Assembly (NCBI GenBank): GCA_023079485.1
Contig: CM041089.1
Coordinates: 14,027,001-14,091,000, forward strand
DNA: 64,000 nucleotides
Direction: 5' to 3'
DNA from: Archilochus colubris
Taxonomy: Eukaryota > Chordata > Aves > Apodiformes > Trochilidae
In this document: in pieces, positions 11,432-24,000 of the stretch
Layout of the letters: every line of letters starts with the position of its first letter
How positions within the stretch are numbered: the stretch's first letter is position 1
Notes under the pieces: generated by a model
What the model saw: only the letters and a program-made list of their open reading frames with translations
What the model was told of the DNA's origin: nothing
The model's database searches: none
Position numbers and translations under genes: made by a program

Positions 11432-12171
11432 GAAGGTGCTTCTTTTCTCAGTTTCTCTGTGTTACTTTGGTTCTGTGGCAATGGGATGGAGCTTTCCCTG
11501 TGTGAAACCTGCTCTGGCTGTTCCTGATGCAGTGATTGGTGCTACAAGCAAACTGGTCTGAAAGCACAGAACTGTAGCTGAAGCAAGGGAGCAGGTAAAA
11601 GGAGATAATTCAATAAAAAATAATAGTTGAAGATGAGTAGCCTTCTGGATAGATTCATGTGGGGGTTAGAGTGGGAACAGTGGCTTTGAAACTTTCATGG
11701 ATTAGATGTACTTTTTAGATGGAAGCTTTGATTTCATGAAGAGGAATTATCACAACTTGAGTCAGACAAGGGACCTTGATATGCCAGTGATGACAGACAC
11801 TTTTGCTTTGACATGCCATTTTTTTTAAGGTCTTATTCATTGTTGTTAATACAGAAATGGGCTTTTGGTCTCTCGTCCATACTGTTATCAGTTATTTTGG
11901 TCCTGTTCCATTTTTTGGAATAAAGAGAATTTTTTTCTTAAATCAAGAATGTGTAGTTTCATCTTCAAGACCGTAGTGTGGAAAGGTGAAGTTACGTTCT
12001 GTACTGAGGTATATTTAATTTCTTATGTTGGTTTTAAAATACTTTAATCAATTTAATTTATCTTTTTTTCCTACTCTATCTATGCTCTTTTGGATAACAG
12101 CCTCCAGCAGTGAAAAGTAGAGGACTACAGAGGGGCTGAACATTTTTTTTCTTCTTGACTAAAAGGCTGCC
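11432..12171. other. Non-coding stretch, nothing recognised
   Basis: AT-rich unique sequence lying between two strand-asymmetric tracts. No gene, RNA or transposon recognised. Confidence 0.5.
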
Positions 12172-12218
12172 TTTTGTTTGTGTGTTTGTTTTTGGTTTGT
12201 GGGTTTTTGTTTTTTTTT
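12172..12218 (+). repeat. Pure G/T tract
   Basis: Forty-seven bases with only G and T on the plus strand, mainly TTTG and TTGG words followed by T runs. Same type as the tract at 8862-8957. Confidence 0.8.
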
Positions 12219-15200
12219 ATTTAATTAGAAGTGGCAACCAGGATCTGCCTTGAATTAACCTAGGATGTATTCAGTTATTTTCTTTAAAAGTCTGTCCTCC
12301 CCACAGAAACATTGTGTGAAGTGAAAGTGAAGTGAAGTTCCATTCTGAGTTGGAACTAGTGTATTTTAGAGAACAAGAAGAGTAAAATATTCATTGTTTA
12401 TTGTACTATCTCTTTTAAGATGTGGTGTTTAACATGCACTCAAAAAATAGTCTGGAAGGGTACCATGAAGGAGCAGATCAGGCTCTTGCCAGTCAAGTAG
12501 TTGCTCTTTGTTTTGTTTTTTTTTCTTCTGATATCATCATTGCTGAAAACTGGATTCTGGAGTCCTGTCTGTGACCTGATGGTCACTGCCTTTTGGAGGA
12601 AGAGGACCTGAGGATCAGCCACTCTGGGCCAGTGGACAGCAGGCTCCCTCTGCAGCCAGTTGATACCAGTGCTGCTGTGGAGGTTGCTGCACTGTGGTGC
12701 AGTTGGGGTGTTTTGGGTGATCTCAAGGGAATGGAGTCAGCATGCAGTGTCCTCATGGTGGCTTAGAAAGGTTTATGGTAGCTGCTGCCAGCTGAGGATT
12801 CAGGGCTGAGATGCAGGTTCTCCCAGCTCCTGGGCATCAGAAAGCTGTCATACTCCTGAAGGGATGTACATTCTATTTTGCATGGCATGCCTGGGTCTCT
12901 TCTGCAGGTTCAGAGATGCTGCATTTAAACTTTGTGCTCTTTAGTGTTTCAAGCCAATGTATTGTTCAGGCAGATTATATTTATGTTGCTAAAAGTCCTA
13001 CACTTTGAGATTTTGTACAGGATTTCAGTCCTTAAGTTATTCAGAGCTTCAGGTTGTTATGAAGGTCTAAATCTTGAAGTGGAGCAACTGACAGAAAACA
13101 GAAACCTTTCAAGGTTTATATCAGAGAGAGTCACGTGTTTACTATTAGTAATCAATTCCTCCTTATGGTATATTATTCCAAAGTTTTGAATCAGTATGGA
13201 TCTATGTTCATTAAGTATCTTGGGTTTACTACAGAAAAGAAATCTAATTATGCTGTTGTATGACTGTACTGTAGCTTACAAAGGAAAATTTAAAATTCCT
13301 TTTTCTTTGTTGGTTTTTTTTCTGTGCACCTTGCTTACTGTTCTTTTTTCAGTTCTTTGTTTATTTGCTCTTACATTGCTAAAAATATAAGCTGTGTCTG
13401 CTGTGCTGTAGTGAAGCAACTCTTGCTGGAGTCTGGATGTGCTGGCGTGGTATTACAGCATGTAAATTTAGAAAGCTTTGTAGCCCTTAGGGGTAGGAAG
13501 CAGTAGGAAAAACAAAACAAAACAAAACAAGATAAGCCAGAACCCTGATTATTGTAAAGGGATTCAGAGAAGAAAAACCACGGAAAAGCAGCTTGGGTGT
13601 GTAAAAGAGAAAAATAGGATGGTATGGAAGTGAAAGGTGGTACAATTTCCATGTGCAGGCTCTGCTTTCAGTAGAGGGCAGTACCGGTTCAGTGGACTTC
13701 ATGGATCCCTCCTGAGGCAGCAGAAGTGCTGGGCTGGGCTCTTCTCAGTGTTCCCTTGTAGGAAGGGCTGAATGTGGTCATTCAGTTGAGTTTGTAGTAG
13801 ATCACTAGAGGAGGATTGTGAGTAGCTCTCAGAATATCCATCTGAAGTTACAGTCAGTCTGGTACCACCAGAGCAAGTTCTGTTATTTATTCTTAGTGGC
13901 AGGGTTGTTGTATTCTTTGGTTGTTTGCCCCTTCTTAGACAGAACAGAGTAAGTCCAACCCACAGGAGCAAGCAAAGGTGGTGAGAGCAAGACTTGCTCT
14001 GGGTTTCTGCATGTGCTCTGTTGCTTCAACTCAGGGTAACTATTCTGTTGCTCCAAAATAAAGCTAACTTTTCATTTTCTTGGTATTCCCCCACTGCCTG
14101 TTTTTATGAAGGGGCAGAATGCATTTAAGAGACTGTCTTGCTGTGTGACTGATGAAAAAGTGCAAATATCAAATATGTTATTAATTGTTAGCTCTGTTTG
14201 AAGTCCTTTTCCCCTCTGGAGCCTATTTTTATATTATAGGCATCTTCCACAAGATGGAGCTTTTGAGGCTCTGCAACTGGGAATTTATCCTTTTTCATAT
14301 TAACCAGAAAGATGAAGTTTACGAAATCTTTTAAACCAGGTATAAAATGACCATTTCAGTGCTTTCCAAGAAAGTTGATGGGGGTTAGGAAAAATACAAC
14401 AAACAGATCCAACAGATATTTTGGACTCTTTAATCTGTTGGAATCACTGGTATTAATCTTGTGGAAGAGGAAAGGACAAATTGGCAAAAATACTTCTCAT
14501 TACTTAATTATTCTTTGGAAATTGCTTTGCTTCCAAACTTACTTGAAAGACAGGCAGAACTGGATAGAGAGATTGCTAATCTTCATTTATTGGGAGGAGT
14601 TGGTTTGTTGGGTTCAAGGTTTTTGTTTTTGTTTTTTCCTCCCCTTCTTTTAGGGTAGAACTGGTAAATTTTTAGATAACAGCTGTTCTGATAGATGAAA
14701 GACAAAAAGCCTATTCCTTTATTTTGCACAGCTCTTTTAAAGAATGACCCATGTGTACCCTTTCTCTAGAAATGAACCTTTTCCTGTTCTTCACTCTGCC
14801 TGGCTGACAGAAGTTGCATCTTGCTGAATTCTGGAAAAGTGCTACCAGTACTTCAGGCTGTGTTTCAGTAATCAGTTATCTTGGATTTCTCACATTTCTC
14901 TGAGTAGAACTCTATTTTACTCTATTGCAATCTTGTCGGAAATCCCCTTCTGTTACTTTTGTTGGAATGGAATTCATCACCTGCTCCCTGGGCTGCTGCT
15001 GGTAAGACAATTTTATCCATTAACTTGCAGAGACGTGTATGGACATGAGCTGGTACCAGGCAGACAGAAAGTGGGAAAGAGCTTAGGTGGGGGAGGAGAA
15101 GGACTGCTTGGGGTTAGCAGCAGGGAGGGAGAAATCCAAATCTTGAATGTCTTTCCTGTCCAGCTTTCCTGCCTCAAGCCAACCTTTTTCTGGTGATAAC

Positions 15201-15843
15201 AGATGTTAGTAGTACATGTTTGCCACATGTCTTTGTATGAAACAGAACTTGAGGATAACACTTTACTGAGCACTTGTTACCTTTTCACTCTCACCGTTCT
15301 TCAACAACCTATGTTTTGCTTATTATGTTTAGTCCAAGAGACTTCACTTGTACTTTCCTCAGGGTCTGTATTGCCACTTCTTGCTTGACTTGAGTTGCAG
15401 TGAAAGACTCTGAAACATTTTCTGGAAGTAAATTGTGTTGTTTCTTTCCTGCTTTGCAGATGGTGTGTTAGTATGCAAGAGATGAGAAATTGGTTAGGAC
15501 TTTTCATTTTGTGGTTCAGGACTCTCCCTAGGTTAACAAGTAAGACCCTTATGGATTTGGAACAGAAACTGCATATCAAAAATCCATTTTCTCTCTTTCC
15601 AATGGTGCTGTCCCTCCTGTCTCTGGGGGTGACCCAGGCTGTAGTGCTTCAGCATCTTGCTCCATCTGCTGCAGATCCAAGAAAAGGAGCTCTCCTTTTA
15701 CATTTCAGTGTCCTGCAGGTGCTACCACAGTCTTGAGATGTTAAGAACTACCTGAAATTTTTTTTTTTTTTTAAGGTATTCTTGTCATGCAGTGTGATTT
15801 AAGTATCAGTTTGGTACCAGCTAAGTAACTCAAACCTAGACTA
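12219..15843. other. Non-coding stretch with small simple repeats
   Basis: Holds an (AAAAC)n run at about 13508-13530 and a T-rich run near 15759-15772. A polypyrimidine stretch near 14620-14655 ends in TTTTAGG, which looks like a splice acceptor but leads into no supportable exon. No frame is protein-like. Confidence 0.55.
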
Positions 15844-16337
15844 GTGTGTTCAGTTCTGGCCTCCTCACTACAAGAAAGACACTGAGTTGCTGGAGCAAGT
15901 TCAGAGAAGGGCAACCAAGGTGGTGAAGAGAACAAGTTCTGTGAGGAGAGGCTGAGGGAATTGGGAATGTGTAGTTTGGAGAAGAGGAGGCTGAAAGGAA
16001 ACCTTATCACTCTACAGCTGCCTGAAAGGAGGTAAGGAGGTTGCAGTGAGGTGGGTGTTGGCTTCTTTTCCTGAGTAAATAATGATAGGAGTGGAGGAAA
16101 TGGCCTGAAATTGAATCAGGGGAGGTTTAGACTAGTTGCTAGGAAGAATTTCTTTACTGAAAGAGTAGTTTGGGCCTTGGAAGGGGCTGCCCAGTGAGGT
16201 GGTGGAGTCACCATCCCTGCAGGTATTCAGGAACCTGGACAAGGCACTTCAGGTCATGCTCTAGTGGGAAGGTGATGCTTTTTTTTTTTTTTTTTTTTTT
16301 AATGATCTTAGAGGTCTTTTCCAGCCATGACAATTTT
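15844..16337 (+). mobile_element. CR1 LINE 3' tail (older copy) interrupted by T22
   Basis: The CR1 landmarks appear in order: GTTCAGTTCTGGCCTCCTCAC, TGAGGAGAGGCTGAGGGA, TTGGAGAAGAGGAGGCT, the GGGGAGGTTTAGACT and AAGAATTTCTTTACTGAA blocks, GGGGCTGCCCAGTGAGGTGG, and the end AGAGGTCTTTTCCAGCC. The position normally occupied by a GGTTGGACTTG-like block is replaced by 22 T at 16279-16300. Divergence is clearly higher than in the copies at 7294, 41469 and 52730. The terminal octamers are lost. Immobile remnant. Confidence 0.9.
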
Positions 16338-17381
16338 GTTGGTATGGAAGATGTTGTAGGCCATTTGAACAGTTTTATGGAAACCCCTTTCCTGTTTTAT
16401 AATGTTAGGCTTGATTTCTGAACCACAACCTAAGAATAGATATTTGACTTGAAAAAAAAATGATGTGAGCATGGTTTTGGAGTGAGCTTGAAATAATGTG
16501 AGGTTTTTTTCCCCAGACCTTACATGATGTGGTTATGTGCAGGCAAGAATTCTCTCTTCCCTCCCATTGCTCCTGCCAGGGTGGATGTCCAGTTGCCAAG
16601 GACTCTAAACTACTTCACCTCTTGTTCTCTAGCACTAGCAGCAAATATCTTTATCTTTTGAATGCAGTAGCTGCATTAGTTACTTTAAAATACTGTAGAC
16701 ACAAGCTTTTGCCTTATCCTTAAGTTTTGTAACACTGAGTGGTTCTGTAGCAGTCCATTCCAGACTCCAATGACTGCCTGCAGAGATAAAGAACTACTTT
16801 TTTCCCAGACAGCCTTACAGAAACAGGGAGTTTGACAGGGTAAGTGGAGATAATAAAACTAAGGACACCATGGATATGTTTTCTAGGAGTAAATACTTAT
16901 TTTTTATATTACACAGGCAAATGCTCTGTGGACAAACCCACCCTGAGCAGCCAGCTCAGAGGGATTCTTCTGTTGGTAGCAGAATATGGTTGCCTTGGAG
17001 CAAAGATTTTCTTAGCATTTATTAGCCAAAAGATCATAGTTGCTTTATTTAAACAATCTTTGGTATGAAGAGATCAAAATAGCAACCTAAACCAGATGCT
17101 TTCAGGGAATACACATGGAAAGGGGCTAAATGTAGCCTAACTACCCTGAGAGAATGGAACAGGCAGTTGATGAATATTAATCTGGATTCCCTTATGGTCC
17201 CATTTCACTGCAAGTCCTATTTTCAGAATAGAATTTGTAAGAAATGCAGTGCAGTCATTTATTTAGTTTCAAATCAGTGTGAAAAACCCTAAGCAGCATA
17301 CAAAGAGAGAAGGGTGACACAATGAGTTTTTGGGAGGATAGTGAAAAAATGTCATGCCAGAGAAGGTAGATGCTGTCTACA
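16338..17381. other. Non-coding stretch between two CR1 copies
   Basis: No gene recognised. An A9 run near 16453 and a TTTTTTTCCCCAG acceptor-like string near 16504-16516 are present. No exon can be supported downstream of it. Confidence 0.5.
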
Positions 17382-17863
17382 GGATGGGCTCCCCTGTTCA
17401 AGAGGGACAGGGATGTAGTAGAAAGAGTTCAGCAGTTGGCTGTGAGGGTGATCAGGGCACTGGAAGATCTGTCTGGTGAGGAAAGGTAGGGTACCTGGGG
17501 ATGTTTAGTTAGAAGAAGACTGAGTGGGAATGTTACTGATGTTTATAAATATCTGAAGGGAGGGAGTCAAGAAGAAGGGACCAGGCTCTTTGCAGTGGTG
17601 CCTGTGATAGGAGGAGGGGCAGTGGACACAAACTGGAACACAGGAAGTTCCACCTCAAAATGAGGAAAACTTTACTGCAAGAGTGATGGAGCACTGGCAC
17701 AGACTGCCCAGAGAGGTTGTGGAGTCTCCTTCTTTAGAGACTTCCAAGACCCAACTGGACACATTTCTGTGTGACCTACCCGAGGAGATGCTGCTTTGGC
17801 AGGGGAGTTGGACTTGATTTCCAGAGATCCTTTCCAACCCTTAGTATTCTATGATTCTATAAT
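17382..17863 (+). mobile_element. CR1 LINE 3' tail (distinct older subfamily)
   Basis: Begins with GGGCTCCCCTGTTCAAGAGGG, a CR1 block further 5' than most copies here. It continues through GGTGATCAGGGCACTGGA, CTCTTTGCAGTGGTGCC, GGAAGTTCCACCTCAA and GACTGCCCAGAGAGGTTGTGG, and ends in GATCCTTTCCAACCC and ATTCTATGATTCTATA, the terminal octamer repeat. The internal sequence (TTCCACCTCAAAATGAGG) differs from the young copies, so this is a separate subfamily. Truncated and coding-dead. Confidence 0.93.
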
Positions 17864-20163
17864 AAAGTTGCCCATGGCATCAACATCTGCTTTCTTTCAA
17901 ATTTACTGATCTGCAGGGTTAGTGTCTCATCTTCTGCATGATTTTTCACATTGCCAGTAGATCTAGGTGCTCATAAAACTGAGACCAGCAATATAACCTT
18001 TACCCTTCTGTTCTTGCTCTTGATGCTTTCTTGTCCTGGGCTGTGATACAGTTACAATTAAGACTTTTTTGGTGCTGAATTTTAAGATAACTATTTGCTG
18101 TGCTGTAAGGAGAATGGTCATAACATGGTAAGTACCAGACTGATCTTAGCTTTAAAACCAGAACTGAAAATTTTATGTGAAAGTAATGTTTAAGTTCCAA
18201 CACAGCAACCTCTTATTTCCAGCTCCTGTGACAAAAATAGTGCTAAGTTGTCTAGTCACTCACCCCTGTGTCTGTTACAGGTCAGCTCTCACTGCTGGAT
18301 CAAGCATGTGCACTTCCCACCCTACTTTAAAAGCAAGAACATGTAGAATTTAACACATAAAGCAGTTGTCATCTCCTGATCATAATACGTGCTCATTCAT
18401 ATTTGTCCTTTTGCTCTGCTAGCACATCCTGATTGGTACTATTGAAGTCCCTTTCTTTTACCCTCCACTTTTCCCTTTTTAAGGGAGTCTCTTTGCTCCC
18501 TTAGTCATTTCCATAAATTCTATATCTTTTCAAGCTTTTCTTCAAAGCGTTACTAATTGCATGAGTTTGGAAAGGATTGTGATATTCCCTCCCCCCAGTC
18601 CCACACTCTCATATTCTTAAAAAGTTTTTCAGATGCCTGCTTCCAAGAGAGCCAGCCAAGGAAACATCAGGCTGAAAGCTCAGCACCAAGAGTATTACCT
18701 GGTGACATGGTTCCAAATCAGAGGCCAAACATCTCACACCATACTTGCTGGATTTTGGGTTCCTCTCAACCACCTTCCCAGGTCTCTGGCTTTTGTCAAA
18801 GTGTCTGATAAAACCACTGACTTAAGAGTGCCCATCTTGCCAGTGGCAAGGGGATGATCTTAATGATCACAATGAGGTGCTATACTGTGGCTCCTTGGTT
18901 TTCTATGGTTTTAGCGCCTGGCTCACTCTACCTACACTTTAGCTAAGGCTTGAAGGGAGTCTGTAACAGATTTCTGACTTAATTTCTGTGGCAGGTTTTC
19001 AGTTCATGGAATTAAGTGATGTTCTAGTACTAGGCATTGGTTGTGGATGTATAATTTGCTTTTATATAATTTCTGGTGAAGCTACACCTTCTTAATCTGT
19101 TGAGAATCTAAAGAAGGGAGGAGATAAAACAAGAGCTTAAAACCAGTTTATCAGCTACACCTATTACACAGTAAATGACTCTAAATCACAGGGTAGACAT
19201 TTCATAAGAGTAAATAAATCTCAATTAGACAATCCTAAATGTTTGTGGGAGGAGTTGGGGATATCATCATGCATGTTACCCTCATGAGGGAATAGATCAT
19301 ACCCCTTAAGTGAAAGGAGTTACCTGGAAAGGATTTCAACTATTTGATAACTGATTTCAGTCTTCTGTGCATCACTGAAAAGAGATTGGTTTCTGACAAT
19401 GAACAAATGCCAAGGAAGATAAAAATACAGTATACATGATTTAAAATCTGGCCAGGGTATCAAATATAACTTGTATAGCTTTTGGTTTTCAAACTGCCAT
19501 AAAGGAGTGATAAATTTTTGTCAAGATATTTCTTATATCACTTTTTTGGTATAAATGAGACAGAAGATATCCTTTCACAGGCAGAATTATAACAAATGTA
19601 AATGCTAAAAAGGGACAGAAGGAGATACTTGACACTTTTGAAGTCAGTGGTAAACTAAAGAAGAAGAATTTGACTGAAAAACCACCACCACATGTATGAT
19701 GTTGGCACTGCACTGCATAATGTTGCCTCTAGATTATGTTTCTTTTCCCCCCATGGAAGATGGATTTCTTTTTACTAACCTTCAAAGGACAAGGTCATAT
19801 TTTATCTAATTTCCCCCCATCACCTCACTGTTCCCAGAATTTCCTTTGAAGTGTTGGATTTTTAAGGTCCTACTTGAAATTGGGGAATTTCTTTGCTGCT
19901 GCAGCTTCTCTGTAATTCTTCCCTACTCCATTTGGGTTTTAGTGAAGTTTGTAATTTGTTCTTTCTCTTGCTTCTGCTTTCCTAAGGTAATCTTTCTAGC
20001 CAAGAGCTATATATTAGTCTTCTGATAGCTCTCATGTTTAAGTGGGGAACTGACTTTGCTTACTGCATTTGATTTTAGTATAATTTATGCCTAAATGTGT
20101 TCTACTCTGAAGCATCCATCTTCTTCAGATTTAAACCCTCTTGGGTCTGGAAGTATTATTTTA
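17864..20163. other. Non-coding stretch, nothing recognised
   Basis: Unique-looking AT-rich sequence. Short overlapping frames on both strands (largest about 80 codons) show no recognisable protein. Confidence 0.55.
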
Positions 20164-20197
<34 letters not shown>

Positions 20198-20199
20198 AT
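20164..20199. repeat. Compound (TG)n(TA)n microsatellite
   Basis: About six TG units at 20164-20176 pass directly into about ten AT units to 20197. Likely length-polymorphic. Confidence 0.95.
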
Positions 20200-20641
20200 A
20201 AATCAAGTAATATCATAGCCTTTGATTTTAATAGAGATAAAGGAATCCTGAATAGATCTTACCAAACCCCATGAAACTGTCATTCAGTGATGCCTCAGTT
20301 GGAAATAATTTTTAAGAAAAATTTTATTTGGGGCATTTCTCAGCTGGGGGATCCCACTCATTCTCTGAAGCTTGGATGTGAGTGCAAACTGTTGGTGATA
20401 ACAGTGGCTTTGGGCCGTGTCAGTCTGCAGTGATGTGGTTCTGTTCCAGTGCAGAGGGAAGGACTGCAAGAGTCAGAGCTGGAAAATAGTTCCTGGTAGC
20501 CTGATGGTCCTTACTGAATCTGAGTGTGCTAACTGCTGTGTTCCTGTCCTTGCAGATGGCAGGGTGACTGAAAGCCACCATCCACCTTTTCCCCCCTGCA
20601 TCTGCTTTTAAAAATAGCATCTGCTTTGTGTGTAGGGAAAA
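20200..20641. other. Non-coding stretch, nothing recognised
   Basis: Short unrelated frames only. Confidence 0.5.
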
Positions 20642-21030
20642 GTGAGGCTCTGTTTGCTGGATCATTGTTTCAGACCCCTTTCCTTTGCCCTTTCGTTGGC
20701 TTTCTGCAGCTTTGGAGGGAGGAGATTGTATAAAGCATGCCCCTGGAAAGCAGAGGCTGTTAAAAGGTTTAAGACAAATTTGTTTGAAGACAAAGAGGGC
20801 ATTGAGGAAAACTGTGGAGAGGGATTGAAGGGCTTTTGCAGTGCAACAGAGCCTTGTCTGTGCAGGACTCAGCCTGCCTCTGAGTTCCAGCAGGCTGCTG
20901 AGAAGCTGGCCAAGAAAAGACTCTCCAAGACCCTGCTCCCTTCAGCTGAAGTCTGCCATCTGGACAGAGGATGGCTAGGAGGTTCCTGGAACATATAGAA
21001 AGGAATCTTGAGGGCTGAAAATAAATGCCA
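20642..21030 (+). other. Unassigned 118-codon frame followed by AATAAA
   Basis: An open frame from ATG 20642 to a TAG stop at 20996-20998 is followed by an AATAAA at about 21020-21025. The second half reads like soluble protein (KRFKTNLFEDKEGIEEN, then EFQQAAEKLAKKRLSKTLL), but I recognise no family. The frame length is within what chance gives in a window this size, and no splice acceptor at its start is convincing. It could be a terminal exon of an unannotated transcript or nothing at all. Local base composition is somewhat richer in GC than the surroundings. Confidence 0.15.
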
Positions 21031-24000
21031 GTGGAGACAGGAAGTGTCTGAGACTGGATGGAGGAGGGGAGCTGCTTACTGTCACTGCTCTGTAGTTCAC
21101 AGTGCTGCTAAGGGTGAGATGCAGATAAGGAGAACTTTCCTCCCAGGCCTGAGCCCCTCTCCATTTACTGCTTTATGTATGTGAAGACATTTTAGTTGTT
21201 AGTTACAGCCATTCCTCTGAGTGATTTGGAACTTTTCCCCTTGTGGAAAGGGTATTGACATTTGTAGCTATTGCCATACAAAGGATTTTGAAATAAAAAA
21301 GGTTTCTAGAAAGATAGAATGGTGCCAGCTGGGCTTAAATTTTATCTTGCTGCTGCCATGTTTGATTTGTTTCAAAGCTGTGTCACTCCAGTGTGGTGGG
21401 TGGTGGGTTCTGCTGCAGTCAGCTCAGATGATGTTATGAGTGGACTATGCTGCTCTGAATTATTTTGCTGATGTAAAGCCAGTGAGCTGGGCTATTTTTT
21501 CCCTTCAGCATACTTCAATAAGTGCTGCAGGACTGGAGAACACCATTCTTCCATTTGGCCTGAGAGGATGGCATCATCTTTATACTGGTTTTAGAGTGGA
21601 AATGTCAGCTCATCACACCACCCATTTCTTCTTCCTATAGGAGCATGATGCTTCCTGGGAAACCTTGCAGTGAAAATTCTTTGCATCACTTGTTGAGCAT
21701 TCTTAAGGATAAAGAGCTAGATAAGGGTAATTATTTCTGGTTTGTGTGCTGTCTTGTTAAGTATTAAGTTGAAACACAGCAAGTTTTCATTTCTGAAGAT
21801 ATATATAAATATGATTATGAAGCAGCTCCTCCCTATTACTAGCCTTTCCAATGCACATAACAACTGATTCTTTACAAGATTTCAGAGCCATTATCAACTA
21901 AATAAATAATGCTTTTAGAAGGCCAAGACATTGGTTCTAGAGAAAATTAGGCTTTATGTAGAACCAAGCTGTTTTCCTTCACAAAGTGCTTCTGAAAAAT
22001 GAAAATGAAGTCCAGCAGTATCCTCAAGTGTTTACTGTGTATCCCATGTTCCTGACCTTGGCTGGGGGGTCTTAAATGAAGTGGCAGTGCTGAGTGGCCT
22101 GCTAGAACTGAGTGGTTGCAGAAAGTCTTTCCTGAGGGTAAGAGGAGATTTCCAGAGCATTTTTTAAAATCAGGTACATCAGCCTTCTTAGTTAGATCAC
22201 TGCCCATAGTTTATGGTTTAATTAAAACTTAATGGAGTAGTGAGGGCATGATACCGAAGGGGGGAGACAGTTCTGGAATCAGCAGCCCATCAATGCAATA
22301 AGTGATTTTTAGGTTCTTCATGGTAGTTGTTCAGTGAAGTAGCATTTTAGCCTCATGTTTTAATACAGTTCCCTGGCAGGATTATGAAACCAGAAGACCA
22401 CAAGTCTAACAGAGAAATCTTGGTCTAGAATTTCTAACTTACCTGTTAATAGCTGTGAACTTGAAAACAGTATGAATATTATAAACTTTTAAAATGGAAA
22501 AAGTAGATCCTTCCACAGCAACTGTGTTCCTGCTCATTTCCCTCTAAATGACTCTTGGTGTTATCAGGAGTGTAGCAGGAAGGACTGGAATTATTTCAGA
22601 GGCTTTGCACACAGCTGCCATTTGAATATGGAATTAGAGGGAGTACAGGTTGTCTGTGCTCAGGCTCAGTTGTTCTCCTGTTCCAATATGGATTTTGAAT
22701 TCCATGGATCAGAGCACAGCTGCATGGTGTTACACAGTGCAATACCAATTTACAGGGTTAAATGCATCTTGCTCTTGAGGAAGAAATAAATCCAGGATAC
22801 CATGATCTCTGTGCCAGCTCATTACCATACACATGGTTGTTTTGTAACAACTAAAATCCTTAAATGTTTTAGAATTGAATAGTGGTAAACTGGATTACTT
22901 GATAAATTTAAGAGGTGTGTGACATGTTCTTTTCTTTTGCAAGCCTTTTCCTGGATGTCTTTAGTCCTTTCATACAACAGTACCTTGCCAGAAAAGGAAT
23001 TTCAGCAGTTGATCAGTGTCATTCTTTGCTGAAAGAAAGTCTTCAGGTTTCCTTTTTCTTGTAAATGACAGGATCTTAGGTTACTGGCATTTCTGCATCA
23101 GTAACTTCAGAAATTTTATAATTTTTGACTTGTGGTTTTTGGGATTGGAGCACAGTGCAGTATGACAACATGAAGAGAGCAAAGCTTTAATGAGGGAAAA
23201 GCACACGAGTGATTTAGTATCATTTTGAGCTTGAAAAACAATCCTGTCCTCTCAGCAAGCTTGTTGAGTTCATGGCAGTGTTTCTCACCTGTCACAAGAA
23301 AACCATGGAAAAGACCTTTTAAACTGAGTCTCTTTTGCCCTGTCTGCAGAGAAGGACAAAACACAAATTAAAGATATGACACTTAATTGTCTCTATATAC
23401 TCAGTGAAAATACAGTTGCTTTTCCTCTTCGAGCATTTGCTGTTGTGCTTTTGTGAGGTTTGAAATGGGTCATTAGGTTTTTGAGGAGCAAAAGGATGGG
23501 ATTTGTTAAAATACTTGCAGGTGAAAGATGAAATTTTATGGAAAGAGATCCATACAGGCACACATACATAGCCTCTCCTCAGAGCATAGTGTTAATTTAT
23601 GCCCTACCCATGGTATGAACTCTTTGTTATCATGGAGTCTGCAGCAGCAGGAGTGCTGGTTAGTGATACACTAAGGGAAGCAATTGGATTTTGGGGTGAT
23701 TTATGCCAACTGTGTGCATTGGGCATGGAAGAGAATGGAAAGATGAGCCTTGAAAGTAAGTGTGATCCTAATGTGTAGGAGGAAAACCTTGGACGTGACA
23801 TCTTGGTCAATAAGTTAATAAAAAATGGTGACCAATATTAACAAAAGTGTTGTGGTGATATTCCCTAAAACTGGTCATAAACATAAAATATCTGTCAGTC
23901 TTGTGGAGAGAGGAGGAAACTTGAAGAGGTAGAGACATTAAAGGAGTGAGACAAGGACTCTGGATTTAGTGTTATGGAGGTGCTTGCATAATTTATCTGG

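Noticed and set aside
14620..14660. Polypyrimidine stretch ending in TTTTAGG as an exon boundary
   Set aside because: The sequence following it soon meets stops and has no donor-bounded exon. Similar acceptor-like strings occur many times in this T-rich window.
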